Below the pieces are notes generated by a model that did not search any database, was not told the DNA's origin, and was given only the letters and a program-made list of their open reading frames with translations. Position numbers and translations under genes: made by a program. A stretch of DNA of 64,000 nucleotides from Puccinia triticina (lineage: Eukaryota; Basidiomycota; Pucciniomycetes; Pucciniales; Pucciniaceae), in NCBI RefSeq assembly GCF_026914185.1, contig NC_070561.1:7378001-7442000 (forward strand). Direction: 5' to 3'. Position 1 is the first letter of the stretch, and the number at the start of each line of letters is the position of its first letter. Shown piece by piece: positions 1 to 11,853 of the stretch.

Positions 1-1566
1 GATCAATTGATGAAAAGAAAGGAGAAAAATACAATGAAAAAGGATATACCAGTAATTATTTTAAGGATAATTGATAAGACTTCAACAATACAACACATCT
101 CAAAAATTAGTCATCACATCAGCATCTCTTTGGTCTGTGGTATTTTGAGTTATCTTACGTAGCTAGAGAAGTTTTATTTCTCTTTTCAACCTAGAGGCCC
201 AGACAAAGCAGTGGAAATATGCTGTTGGAAATTTCTTTCAAAGCAGATTTGAATATATGTTGAGGGTAGTTAGGGTGACGCAAGAACTAAGAGAGATAAA
301 GATGTTGAGGAAGTTTTCCAAGTACATTGAGTCAAGGTGTAAATATCATTCAGCACAGAAGGACAACAGAAAATAGAACAACTAGACTGTATAGATACAC
401 GTCATAGTCTAATTTATGGGTGTATATAAGATTAGAAACATGCTGAATACAAGCATGCTATACACTATCTCAACACAATCAGTGGTTATGCAGCAGTCTA
501 TTTTGTCTGGCTTGGGATTTCAGGCAGGTTAGCTGACCAAGGCTATTTCCAGTGGGCAGACACATTTGCTGGGCCAGCTTCTGGCTAAATGAGGTCAGAA
601 ATGTCCTAGCCTGAGGCTGAACTTCAGGTATAGGCTTGCTCAATTTAGCAAGCCTAGACCTGAAGTGAAGCCTGGGGTTAGCCCAGACCAATGCAATCAC
701 CAGCCGGGTTAAGTTCCCCAGAACTGTCAACTTAACCCAACAAATGTGATGTATGTATGTGTCTCATAGAATGTCTGGACATACTGTGCATCCTAGTGAG
801 AATGAAGATCTGACATGGAAAGTTTGTATGCTATGCACATCCATGTATTACTATAGCACATTGCACACAAAACTGATTCTCTTGATTAGGTCATGTACTG
901 AGTCCAGAAATGAAACATGGCCTCCAGCCAAAGTTATGTAATGTGGATCAGATGCCATCCAGGGGTTTCAGGGCTGTCTGGAAAAGCTAATTATATAAGA
1001 TGAGTGAATTTAACTCTGGCCTGGGGGGCTGCTTGTCACCCATACTGGCAGCAAATATGGGGATGCAGTTTGTCTGAATATTTACACATGGCAGGTCCTG
1101 ATAGCTGATGAGTGTGTTGGGCTCTTGTGACAAGTGTCTTCAGGGGTGTTGTAGTTTGCGATAGCCAGCCAGTTGAAGCGGCAGAACATAGCTTCTCTTT
1201 GGCAGATGGGCTTTTAAAAACCAATAAGCAACAGTGTGTATCACCACAAGTTGTTCCAATTAGATTTGTTGCCTAGAAGGTCTTTATTTGTGAACTTGGC
1301 TGATGGTGGCCTTCTTGTGGGCCTTTAGAGAGCTCCAGATGGCTCTCTAACTCCTAAAATGAGACCACTACGGTCTGGGTAACCTGTTAATCCTGTTGAG
1401 TAGCAAGTTAACCCAAATGAGTGCTTTCCATGCAGGCAAGTGCTCGCCTGCTGCCTTCCCAGGGGTCGCGCCAAACCTTAAAGCACAAAAACCTGCGACC
1501 AACCAAACAAAACCAAACAGCACCAGCCACCCACAAAGACCGCAACGACCAGGACGCCGGAAGCCG
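1..1566. other. Intergenic, no gene recognised
   Basis: I see no convincing coding sequence here. Open frames are short, lack recognisable motifs and do not join across plausible introns. The only clear structure is a hairpin at 614-673. The sequence turns abruptly GC-rich after about 1500, where the zinc transporter gene begins. An ATG at 1417 is in frame with the start chosen for that gene, so its 5' untranslated or coding sequence may reach back to about 1417. Confidence 0.6.
614..673. repeat. Imperfect 27-bp hairpin
   Basis: An arm starting AGGCTGAACTTCAGG (614-640) is followed by a 6-base loop and its near-perfect inverse ending ACCTGAAGTGAAGCCT (647-673), about 24 of 27 positions paired. 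No target-site duplication was found. It could be the core of an eroded foldback element. Confidence 0.6.
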
Positions 1567-2852
1567 ATGGCCGCGACAGACGCCAGCCGAGCCAGCCCGC
1601 CGCAGGACGAGCTGGGCGAGGAGGCCGGGCCGCGCCGGATCCATGCCCGCAACCTGTCCGTCTTCTTCCCCCATCCCGAGCAGCTCATCCAGCAGCCGGC
1701 GCCGGCGGAGAGCGCCGAGGAGGCCGACGCCCAGGTGCTCGACATCCCGCCCGCCACGCTCGTCGGCTGGGGCCACACCAGCCCCCTCCGCCCCGCCCCG
1801 CCTCCACCGTCCGCCGCCGCCGCCGCCGCCGCCGCCGAGCTTGCCCACTCGCCCTCCTTCGGAAGCGCCGGCTCGCCCAGGACCCGCCGCGGACACCACC
1901 ATCGCCACTCGCTCTCGCACAAGTTAAGCACCCCAGACACACACCCCCAAGCGTCGCAGGCCCTGTACGAGTAGGAGCTAACCCCGAAACGCGATACAGC
2001 TTCTTCCCCTTCCTGGCCGAGAAGCCTGTTTCAGCTGGCTCGAGTGGCCCGACACGTCAGAGCCTGGAGGACGAGCCCCGGCCAGGGTATAAGAAGGCCT
2101 TCCGCGGCCCAGGGATTGAGGAGCAACCACTGATCAGTCCCAGCTGGAGCTTCCCCCGGACGCCCTTGACACCCAACTCCGCGCTTCCGAAGCCCGTGCC
2201 GACGGACCTGCACCACCCCGGCATCGTGCGCACCCTTCCCGCCTCCAGTCCCCGCGCCCGACACACCCACCGGCCGATGCTTCTGCGTCTGCTCTACACC
2301 GTCCTGGCCATGCCCTCGAGGCTCGTCCAGCTCCGCATCCTCGTCGCCGCCCTCGCCCTGGCCACAGGCGCAACGCTCTGGCTGCGCGGCCAGCAGACCG
2401 ACTGTCTCTCGCTCGCCGGCCTCGGCTATCTGCTCGTCTTCGACGCCCTCGGCGCCGCCCATGCGCTGCTCTTCGACCCCCGCCCGGACGACGGAACGGA
2501 CCGGCTCTGGGACGCCTTGGGCCGCAAGGACGCCGGCGCTAGCATCCGCCTACCCTTCGGGTACGCTCCCCTTCCCCTACTCCCCCCCCCCCCCCCCCTT
2601 CCGTTCCATCAGCTGACTGGGGTTTTTTCACAGGAGGGCGAGATTGGCTACCCTGAGCATCTTCACCCAGGCCCTCTTCCTGCTCTTCAGTGCCATCTAC
2701 GTCTGCAAAGAAGCCGTCGAGCACATGATGATGAGCCACCCGCATGGTCCGGACAACGCTGGCGGGGGCGGGGGGAGCCATGTGGGCCACTCCGAGCGCC
2801 ACCAATCCGAGTGGGTGTCTGCCCTTTTCTTCCGGAATATACAAAAAGACTA

Positions 2853-2884
<32 letters not shown>

Positions 2885-4140
2885 GATGGAGATCTCGTGC
2901 ACGCTTGTGGGCTCCGCTATCGGCCTCGTCCTCTTCGACGCCCTGGTCTCGCGCAACCACCAAGCAATGGCCCTGATCGCCGCCGGCGGGGGAGAATCGA
3001 CGACGAGCGGGGGCAGCGAGCGGATGCTGAACGCGTTCTCGACGCTGTCGCTGGGCTTCGGCTTGCTCGTGATGGTCTGCGGCTGCTTCATCTCTCCGTA
3101 AGCCTATTATCTCCCCGTGTCTGCAGGAGAGAAGCGGCTGGCGCTGACAGCCGGTCTTGCCGTGGGGCACACAGAAGCCAGTCCGGGAAGGCCGACGGCC
3201 TCATCGCCCTCCTGCTCGTCTTCGCCATCGTCAAGCTCGTCTGGCCCGTCCTCGTCGACACGGGCTCGGTGCTCCTGCAGACCGCGCCCAGCGAGGCGGC
3301 CGGTTCGAGCGCCGAGGCCAGCACCCTCGTCCGCCGTCTCTCCGCCGTACGTCCCCCCCCCCTGTGCCCCTCTCCACCCCCTGCCCCGGCCTGACCAGCT
3401 CTTGGATGTGGACACAGTTGCAGAAAGACCCGCAGCGAGCGCCGGTCCTCAAGACATATCTGGCCGGCATCGAGCGGCCGAAGCTGTGGCGGCTGACGGC
3501 CAGTCCGCAAGGCCTGCTCGTCTGTGCCCTCGACGTCCGCGTCCGCGACGACACGCCCCCCGCCGCCCTCCTCCGCGTCTCCGAGGCCGTCCGCACCGCC
3601 CTCCACAGCCTCCCGCTCGAGCTCACCGTTCATGTCTCCGTCGGACCGGCTACCCCTCTCGACGCTCTCAGGCCGGCTAGGGCCCCGGCTTGTGCACATG
3701 GCCATTCGCACGACCATCACCATCACCATGGCCATTCCCACTCCCACTCCCAGGACTCGCATGCCCATGGCCATTCCCACTCGCATGACCATGGCCATTC
3801 CCACTCCCACTCGCACGACGATCACTCGCACCCCCATCACCCCTCGCACTCACATCACCATGGCCACGCGCACTCCCACTCACACGACCATGCCCCGCAC
3901 CCCCTCGCGGGCCCCGCGCAAGCCTCGGCCGCCCATCTCCTGCTGACCCCGGGCCCGCCGGACCCCTTCTCGCCCGGCTCGGACGCCGACGACTTCCACC
4001 ACCACCACCATCACCATGACGACCATCCGGCCTTCGACGACTCGCCCGACTCCCACTCCTCCGACTCCGACAACCCCTCGTCGCCCAACCTCGTCCACAA
4101 CGACCTCATCCATCCCCACCATCACCATCTTTGTCATTGA
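1567..4140 (+). CDS. Zrg17-like cation diffusion facilitator zinc transporter
   Basis: Six exons splice to a 733-residue protein: 1567-1922, 2000-2560, 2634-2810, 2885-3097, 3175-3346, 3418-4140. All five introns are GT-AG and keep frame. The N-terminus is low complexity (Pro/Ala run near residue 80). It is followed by RRGHHHRHSLSHNFFPF, formed exactly across the first splice and resembling the cytosolic motif of fungal Zrg17-type proteins. Six hydrophobic segments lie near residues 223-243, 253-278, 309-335, 371-385, 417-434 and 442-463. A cytoplasmic C-terminal domain follows from about 494, then a His/Ser/Asp-rich tail (about 587-733). In yeast Zrg17 pairs with Msc2 to import zinc into the ER; that role is inferred here. 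ATG 1567 has good context, and in-frame ATG 1417 would add 50 residues. The gene is far more GC-rich than its flanks. An MSC2-type CDF protein is the main alternative. Confidence 0.8.
2853..2884 (+). repeat. (GT)n microsatellite running into a 3' splice site
   Basis: About fifteen GT dinucleotides fill the second half of intron 3 of the zinc transporter gene and end directly in the TAG acceptor at 2882-2884. There is no separate pyrimidine tract. Intron 2 similarly holds a long C run at about 2582-2598. Confidence 0.8.
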
Positions 4141-5193
4141 GCACTCCCTCCCACTTTGCGACTTCTTTCTCTGCATTCGTCTTTTTTGTTGTTCTCAGTG
4201 TAGGGGTGTATCGCGGCTCTTCTCTGTTGGTGATTGGTATGGGTGTTCGGAATCCTCAGATGTCTCTTCTCTTCTTAACTTATTCCTCTCTTCTTCAAAA
4301 GGTCGTCATCAAGTGTGTAGTCCAACCCCAAAAGAAAGAAAAAAATGGATAGTGTGGCTGTCTGAAACACGCATGGATAAAGAGTACTTCTACAGCAGCC
4401 CAAGAAACAGACGGGATGCGGCCGGAAGCTGCCGTGCATGCAGTGAGGATTCTCTTGTTGTGGAAGCGCGCCTGCGGGTCTGTGCGTGTCACAGCTAACC
4501 GGAGTGAGCAGAGAGCTGCACCAGAGAGAACACTGCCCGAGCTCGGCGCCAAAGTGCAGAAACTGAGCTGGAGGGTGTTGCGCCGGATAGTGCCGGGCGA
4601 CGCCGGCCCGGCGAAGCCCCAGTCGAAGTCCCCGGCGGTAGACTAGCACCACTGGGTGGAGAATGGGTGGAGACGACCCACCCGTCTGGGATGGCCTCGG
4701 CATCCCGATGGGCATACTGACGAGGATTCCACGGCTGCCTGTGGCGCCGACAAGAACACAGAAATCGTGTCCGCCGGGCCCCTTGCACTCCCGGTGGCGC
4801 CGACAAGAACACAGCAGCTTTGGAACCATCGGCCGCTGCAGGGTGTTGCCTCTATTTCTCACCCTGGCTTGGGTGCTCTCCACCCTCGAATGCCCGTTGC
4901 TGTTGCGCCTCGAAAATCGGGAGTTGCGAAACAGAGCGACGGCAGTCCTGACAATGGGCGAAAGTGGCCATGCGATGCTCGAGGGAGCGTGAAACGTCTT
5001 CCAAAGACTGTAGCACTGTCTCCTGCCGGGAGCACTCCCCCCCGGCCGGCCAGAGCCGAACGTTCCGCACCCTTCGAGACGGTAGCAACTTCGCCACCCA
5101 GCATCGAAGAAACTATGGGCGACCTGCGGCTGGGCGCTTTGGAGTCGGCTTGTCTCAGTAAGAATCAGCCACGACTCCAGACAGGCCGGATGA
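4141..5193. other. Intergenic, 21-bp direct repeat, no gene recognised
   Basis: GC-rich stretch between the zinc transporter and secreted gene A. A 21-bp sequence beginning GTGGCGCCGACAAG occurs twice, at 4741-4761 and 4794-4814. Open frames on both strands overlap each other and show no domain, so I call none. It may contain an eroded repeat. Confidence 0.5.
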
Positions 5194-5451
5194 TATAAAA
5201 TCTGGTGGGTCCAGCTCCAGGCTGCCAACCATCATCCATCCTGTCCATAGAAGTCTTATCAAGAACTGTCCATAGCTTACTCCAATCTTGACATACACCC
5301 TCCAATCAACACCGGAGACTGTTCATAGACAAATCCTTCAGCCCTTCGCTCTCATCATTCTTTCGGAGACTACACAGTCACCTAACATCTTCTCCATCTC
5401 TTTGACTTTGCACCCCTTGTCCATATATAGCTGTACTTCCGCAGTTGCATT
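5194..5451 (+). promoter_or_regulatory. Putative promoter and 5' leader of secreted gene A
   Basis: TATAAAA lies at 5194-5200 and a second TATATA-like site about 30 bases before the ATG. Blocks such as GGAGACTGTTCAT and TCATCATTCTTTCGGAGACT recur at matching places upstream of the paralogue at 16407, so this leader was duplicated with the gene and has resisted decay. Promoter function is inference. Confidence 0.4.
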
Positions 5452-6458
5452 ATGTCTGTCTCCTCACTGCTAGCGCTTCTCTCACTATTTGCCATTCCTC
5501 TTCAGCTCATTTTGAGTCTGCCCAATCCTGACAGCCGTCCTGGCACCATCCCCCGGGGGCCCCTCGAGTGGGGGCATGGCCCTCAGCTTGAGCCAGCTCC
5601 CCAGACAAAGCATCTGGTCTGGGACTCGCAGCTCGATATGAATAAGGGAAAAAAGGTCGAGGTTTTTAGCGTCGAAACAGGGGATGTCGTCTACACTATA
5701 AGCGAACTCCCCCACGACTATCGCACCACGATCATCTCCAACGGACAGGGTATGGAACTCCTGCGATTTCAACTCAAGGTATGTAGGATATCTCAGTTCC
5801 GAGTGATGATATCTATTGAAACTTGATCAGTTCCAAAACTGTGGACTGACCATACCGCCACTCTTCTTTTGCCTGGTAATACATATTCATTAATCCTTAA
5901 ATGCCGCACAGAAAACAGCAACGTGGGATCATGCGTTCGTATACCACACATCCTCAGCTGTGAGCTATGAGATCCATCCGAGGGGGAAGGCTACCGATCG
6001 CTGGTATATGCACGTACAGGGAGATAACCCTGAAACTTTGAAATATTACCGCGGTCATTCAGCAAACACTGGAAATGTCTACTTGCGTGACACTAAATTA
6101 GCTGCCTTCCAATGTATTTATGTTTCTCGCTTCACCCCATGAATGTCACCAATTCATGTCGGACCTCACTTCCTAACATCAAATCTTATCTTTTCTTTTT
6201 TTTTTTGCATGATATAGTCAACAGCACCCAGCAGATAGACAAAAGCAAGATGAAACCGGGTGCTTTGAAAGGTGTGCAAACCGTGGTCTCATATCAAATT
6301 GTCGAACCGTCAGATGTTCCAGTGGTACGTGAATCTCGATAACCCAAGCAGCCCACAAGAGACGCGAATCTGACTCGTCATTGGTGTGAAAATCATAGCA
6401 TTACTTCGTTGGGCTATGGTGTCTGGTCAAGAGAAGAATTGACCACTATGGCGTGTAA
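5452..6458 (+). CDS. Small secreted protein A, candidate effector (paralogue of 16407-17420)
   Basis: Four exons (5452-5778, 5912-6113, 6218-6324, 6399-6458) join in frame to 231 residues. The first 22-24 residues are a clear signal peptide (MSVSSLLALLSLFAIPLQLI). The mature part is cysteine-poor and shares blocks with the paralogue: KKVEV near 64, DYRTTIISNG near 89, YEIHP, ATDRW, YYRG, NTGNVY, MKPG and LKGVQ. Intron positions and phases are identical in the two genes, which supports the model independently of any database. I recognise no named domain. In a plant-pathogenic rust such a protein would be an effector candidate, but that is inference; another secreted role is equally possible. 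Flanks are repeat-rich. Confidence 0.75.
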
Positions 6459-7379
6459 ATGAGCAAGCAACCCACAACATCACTGCGATAAAACCATCAT
6501 AATTTGCTCCACACATTTGTTTTTTTCGGTCCAGAGTCGTCTTTATATTTCTTCTGGAACTTCATGTTGTACAAGAAAAGTATTTCCTCCTGTTGTGCCG
6601 CAATCTGCCTCTCCATGCTGCTCTTGGTGAGCATCCATTGTAACCATAATTTTGATATGACAGTCTGAACCTATTTACATCAAACTCCAGTCCTAGCATT
6701 TATTCAAAATGTAGCATTGGAATCCGCATCCAGGTAGGAGTGGGGTCCGGAGCACTCTGCCCATTCCCAATGGGAGGGTTAGACTTTAGTAATCATGCTG
6801 TAGTCTGAAAATAGCGTCCGCGCATGACGGGCAAAATGAACGAACTTAACACAAGTCCATACCTCCGTTGCGGGCCGTGCAGCATTTGGCTGGTCGCGAA
6901 GCGACCCCGACCGGAGGGAGGGACTTGCATACTAAAACACCTTTCTGGCGTGAGCCAGATCCAAGGTTTGGCTGGGAGCGGTCTTGTTTGCGTCACTACG
7001 CCTTCACTACTCTCTAGTTTCTTTCTACGTTGGAGTACATAATACTTCTGTATATCCTTGTTTTTTTAGTATTTTTTTTACTACAACATTTGCATGCATC
7101 GAGGGGAAAAAAATTATTGAAGTTTGTGATTTTGAACTTTGCTTCTCGAGGCTCACATCACAAGGACCGTGCGCACTCGCACTAGAAGGATATTTATGCT
7201 TAAGGGGGACATCGGTCATGAAGCTACCGAGTAGCTCACATCACTCGGTAACTTCGGCAAATCCGCATACAACTTGCCCCCTTTGCTTCCATCCGATCGC
7301 TCGATCAAAATAATCGATCATATTACTCCCTCTAGGCCATCGGACAAGTTCACCACCCTTCCGGCTCCAGAAAATCAGA
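6459..7379. other. Intergenic with one short TTAACACAAGTCC repeat
   Basis: The first about 150 bases are the 3' flank of secreted gene A and resemble the 3' flank of its paralogue. From 6846 to about 6936 lies a short inverted structure starting TTAACACAAGTCC and ending GGAGGGACTTG, a motif seen four more times in the window (13997, 18028, 19026, 19376). The rest is AT-rich with no gene visible. Confidence 0.5.
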
Positions 7380-8538
7380 ATGCTGCCGCCTCCGGACCGA
7401 CCTGCCGACCTAAAATCCGAGGCATCAAAGATAACCTACATTTGCGAGGTCATGAACTCACTCGGCCTGACCCCGAAACAATTTCTCCTCGCGTTTGTGC
7501 AGCAAGATGAAACCAGCATTGTGAGCAGGCGTCGCCTTTGGTCAGGCGATGGCTGGGACTCTACGAGGACCCTACTGGAGGCGATTGGAAGGATGATCTG
7601 CGGCCAAGAACCTGGCGAAAATAACTGGAGTAATTTCATACTTGGGCAGGTATGTGTTTGTGAAACAAAAAAATCTGATTTATTGGTTCAACACTAACTT
7701 CTTTTTTGGGCTGATTTTTAGGCCCAAAACATCCTGAAAGTCGACAAGAAGCGCGAAAAATCTCGAGGACTGTATTACAATTCAAAAAAGATCAGGGCGG
7801 ATTTTTTCAGCCAGGAAAACCGAGCAAAACGGGACAAGCAAATGACCACCGAGGAGCACCCTTTTCTTTATCGGCTCCTCAAGTCAAAGATAATGCACCA
7901 ATCCGCTTTCCAAGACGAAGATTCAGATGGCGAAGACGATGACAAAGATGATACCGACTCTCTCCGGGGCGCCTTTGATGAGCCCGTTGAACTGGATGAC
8001 GATGGCAAGACTGCTGCCAAGTTGCATCGAGCCCATGTAGTATGCATGCTGCCATCTCCTTCTGCGCTTATTTTATCTTTTTGTTAAAGTTATCCCCTTA
8101 TTGATTGGAATGTGCAATTTTGTATACATGCAGATTGCGAAAACGGTGTGCTCAATGATCACGTTTGCATCTAATCGGCGCAAAAATGCGATGCAGCTAG
8201 AAAATGCGGTCACCTTCGTAGCCTGCGGAATCTCCGATCGAGTCAATAAATATCTGAACTTTATCGGTTTAAGCTCCTGTCGTCAGACAGCTCATTCGGC
8301 ATTGGGAACACTTGGGAAAAACGCCGAACGAACAATCAAAAATCGCATGAAACTGGGACCACCAGGATCACCCAACTTCTGCCCCCTGATCTGTATCGAC
8401 AACCTCGATTTCCAGGAAGCTGTTCACGTGAAATCTGTAGAAAATCAAAGCAGTATGTTTCACGGAACATGGGGGTATCTACCGCCGCTGAGCGGTTCTT
8501 CAGCATTTCGATCTTCTTTTCCTGGTTCATGTCGGTAA
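7380..8538 (+). pseudogene. DUF6589-like protein, N-terminal part only
   Basis: Three exons (7380-7649, 7722-8039, 8134-8538) join in frame to about 330 residues. The opening (ITYICEVMNSLGLTPKQF, then RRRLW and GW) and the closing MFHGTWGY resemble the N-terminal half of the large DUF6589 proteins that are abundant in rust genomes and thought to derive from mobile elements. An acidic stretch (DSDGEDDDKDD) lies mid-protein. Homology ends after MFHGTWGY, and about 25 unrelated residues lead to a stop, so several hundred residues expected of the family are missing. I therefore treat it as truncated. Family assignment is from memory of the motif pattern. Upstream of 7380 another frame is open, so the true start is uncertain. 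Confidence 0.5.
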
Positions 8539-9580
8539 TCTTCTGATTTAAGGTAACCTGGCCCCGTTTTGTCTTGAGTACCCGTCCAGATCCTCCCGAT
8601 GACGACTCTCATGTTTGGTCTTCCAATCCCTCTTCGAAGGGCAAGGGGTCTTCCGTAATGACATTCGGCTGCAACGGTTGGAGCGTCTCTGGGTGATTGT
8701 TCTCTCCGGAAGGTGGCGAGGGTAGATCGTTTGTTTGTATGTCCTCCATTGTGATCTTGGATAGTTACATGTGTTTGACTTGACGACTTCCTGGTTCCGA
8801 TCACTTTTTTACCGACTTGGTGGACTCATCCGACTATGTACTGTTGTTAATTACTGCTTAGCTGTTTCATTACTCATACTGTTCGATAACTTGTTACTTT
8901 TTCATCAAGTATCCTTAATTACAATATAATGTGATATTCTTTGTTATTTCATTTGGCGCTTAATTAAGTGGGACGGAAATTCAAATTTTCTTGTCCTCAA
9001 GTTTCAAAAATGATGGGGTGGAAATACAACAATAAAAAAATATGGAAAAATCAAGAGGATGGTGGACTATCAGAAAAACAAAACAAGAAATAATGACGAT
9101 GAGTGGTGTAGAAGCCAGAGGAGGAAGTCTGATAAATGGCTTCATTATAACGTCTGGCTCACGCGAACTTGGTGCGCTAATCCATAAGCCTCTCTGGTGA
9201 GACTGGGCTGCCGCCCAGACCCGCTCACCACGAGTGGCTTAGTTAAGCTCGCAAAATGAAAGTCTACCATCTGATCAGCTTGAATGCAGTTTAACTCAAA
9301 GAGTCTTCCAAGGAAATATGGATTAAGCCCTCACATGCCGGGGGTCGGAGACCCAATCCTCAGAGTGTTTTGTGTTCCGACTGCGTTTCTTTTGTCCTTC
9401 AAAGCCCTGACTGAGAAAGGGAAAAAACGGAACAGCTTTCATAGCCCACCACATGCAATATAGACCTCTTGGTAAAGCCAATACTTGAAACAGAGCAGTA
9501 CCGGGCTGGTTGATCGGTCAAGGTACTGGCTTGAGTTCAACGGATCTTGCCGCCTCACATATTTTTCTTCAGAGTCTGAG
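8539..9580. other. Intergenic, nothing recognised
   Basis: AT-rich in 8800-9100, mixed elsewhere. No coding frame with motifs, no tandem array and no strong inverted repeat was seen. Confidence 0.5.
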
Positions 9581-9953
9581 GCCCCGTTTGGAGCCAATAT
9601 AAATATAGGTGATATAATCACTTGTAAATTCAATAAAAAATACAAAACTGAACATAAAGAGTCCATTTTTTTTTGTAGGAAACCTACAGTACTGGTCTCA
9701 TCAACTATGAAGTCAGATTTAACTGATTCAGCACCATAATACCATTATATTGCTTTGTTTTGGTCAAAAGTGATATAATGGTACTACAGTACTGAATATG
9801 GCTGAATCAGTTGAATCTGAATTCATAATTGAAGAGACCAGTATTGTAGGTTGCCCAGAAAAAATATTTGGAGGTTTTATGTTGAATTTTGTAGTTTTCA
9901 TTGAATTAACCAATGATTATATCACCTATATTTATATTGGCTCCAAACAAAGC
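9581..9953. mobile_element. Foldback MITE, 373 bp
   Basis: The two ends, starting GCCCCGTTTGGAGCCAATAT and ending ATATTGGCTCCAAACAAAGC, are inverted copies. The inverted match continues almost to the centre (for example GAAACCTACAGTACTGGTCTC against GAGACCAGTATTGTAGGTT), so nearly the whole element can fold back. The flanks share CTGAG (9576-9580 and 9954-9958), consistent with a target-site duplication. It has no coding capacity. The superfamily is unassigned. Confidence 0.7.
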
Positions 9954-10399
9954 CTGAGTTATTTCTGCTGAAATTCTTCTAGCTTGAATAAACGGTGGGC
10001 GCGTTTCACCATCAAGAGGACAGAGATTTCCCGTACTCAAGACTCTGTTTGACCCACCAGTGGTTGAGGACATGATGGCGGGGCGCACGATGTCTGCCAA
10101 AGAGCTGGCAGGCACACTGGTTGGATGGCTGGTGTAATAGCAGTGCCAATGACAGCAAGCAGATTGTCCACACAAACAGGGCCGTCTTGATGACAACAGA
10201 ATGGGTGGCATTGTGACAAGCAACCCACATGCCATAACCTTGAACATCAACCCCCAAAGTTGGTCATAAGCGGCGGAATACTGGCGCTCAGACCTGGGCA
10301 GGCCATGAGCCCAATTGGCAGTCTTATTGATGGAAAGCAATGATTTTTACTTTAGCAGATTGATTTTATTATCCAAACTCAACAAGCAAAAACATATTA

Positions 10400-11143
10400 G
10401 GGGGTTTCACAATTGAATTTTATAAAACTTTGGAAGTCAATTTAAGGCCTTTATGAACATAATTTTGAAATTTTGGCAAGATGTCCAGAAAAAGGTGTGA
10501 CTGATCAATCAGTGCAATTTATCAACTTTTTAAAAATATGTTCATAAACAGGTTAAAATTAAAAGAACTTGAATGTTTTATTACTGAATGACCAAAAGGG
10601 AACAAGAACTGAAGGAACAAGAAGACTGTTAAGATCATGAGAAGAGAAGAGAAAATATGAGAAAAGAATAACCAACTTGTAGGGGACCTGAATGATGTAT
10701 GAGGGAGACTGTTTTGTAAGAGACAATAGTGAGAGAGACTGAGGACAAAGGACAAAGGCTGAACATGGTGTTAGTAGAGGAAACAAAGACAGAGTGAAAC
10801 ATGAGACTTTAACTGTACCAGGAACAATGAGGACTGAGTTGGGATTGAAGTGTGTTTGAGTAGAGTTGGTTAGGAGTGATAGCGAGTGAGGTTGAGAGGT
10901 TGAGGTGTGTTGAGGGTGTGATTGAGGATTTAGTTGAGGTTTGATGATAGATGTACTGAAGAAGGGATAAGGGCGAGGGAATTAACAAGAAAGGAAGAGA
11001 GGACGAGTATTGAGGAAAAAGAAAGAAGAGACGTGGAAGGATAGGGATTGAGAGATAAATTTGTGACAGATGAGATGTCACAGAGTCCAAATTTTAACAA
11101 AAATGGGTCCTAAAGTTTTACAAATTTCAATTGTGAACCCTCC
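10400..11143. mobile_element. Non-autonomous DNA transposon with TA target site, 744 bp
   Basis: Terminal inverted repeats begin GGGGGTTTCACAATTGAA and end TTCAATTGTGAACCCTCC, extending about 30 bases with mismatches. TA flanks both ends (10398-10399, 11144-11145). The homologous stretch in copy B (around 23190) lacks the element, which fixes it as an insertion. TA duplication suggests the Tc1/mariner superfamily. The interior is purine-rich on the plus strand; I see no transposase. Confidence 0.7.
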
Positions 11144-11604
11144 TATTTATGTATACCAAGCTGATTAACAACTAAAAACATGACATATAGACTACTTTTA
11201 CATGTTTTTTGAGCTTATTATCCACAATAACCGGGCCAATAGGCAAACAAAAAGAAAGCAAAACAGGGAGGAAGAGAGGAGGAAGAAGTGAGCAATGGAG
11301 GAGCAAGCAAGCAAGGAAAGATGGAGGAAGGGAGGATGGAGGAGGGAGGAGCAATGGACGGAGGAGTGAGGAGGATGGGGGGACAAGAGCATGCCTTTGT
11401 ACTCTCAAAGTCAAGAATTTCTGAAGCAGGTGACATCACCCCTGCTGTGGAAAGTTGCCCCAACAACTTATGCACAGGACCAACTGCCATCTTCCCGGGA
11501 AACTGACCGAGTTGAGCAGCTCCCAACAGGTCTGGAATCATGTCCAATAATCTTCAGTCATGATGCCGGTCTCTAGAAAAACAGACATGGTTTTGCTGGG
11601 GTTG

Positions 11605-11853
11605 CACTGCAAAAAAAACTTGGTCAACTGCTTGCAGTTGACATGCAGGATACTCAAGCCAAGCTACCATTGTAACTCCACCTGAATGCACAAGTGCCTT
11701 TGTTGGCACAGTCACTGCGCAAGGTGCACAGTGACTGTGCATTGAAGCTTTGGTTGAGTCAAACCTTGGGTAAGGCTGGTGTAACACCACAAGCTTCCTC
11801 AGAGTTACCACATGTCAACTGCTCACAGTTGACACAGTTTTTTTTTTGCAGTG
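11605..11853. mobile_element. CACTG-ended MITE, 249 bp, 3-bp target site
   Basis: The ends are CACTGCAAAAAAAAC and GTTTTTTTTTTGCAGTG. Inside them are inverted copies of a sequence including GTCAACTG and CAGTTGAC. TTG flanks both sides (11602-11604, 11854-11856). Copy B at 23725-23727 is the empty site, with TCG at the same point. CACTR ends with a 3-bp duplication are typical of the CACTA/CMC superfamily. Confidence 0.75.

Noticed and set aside
1408..1942. Several overlapping long frames in the GC-rich region on the minus strand and other plus frames
   Set aside because: They are shadows of zinc transporter exon 1. Only the chosen frame splices in frame through all six exons.
9439..9739. Short frames across the MITE at 9581
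   Set aside because: They cross the element boundary and lack any motif.
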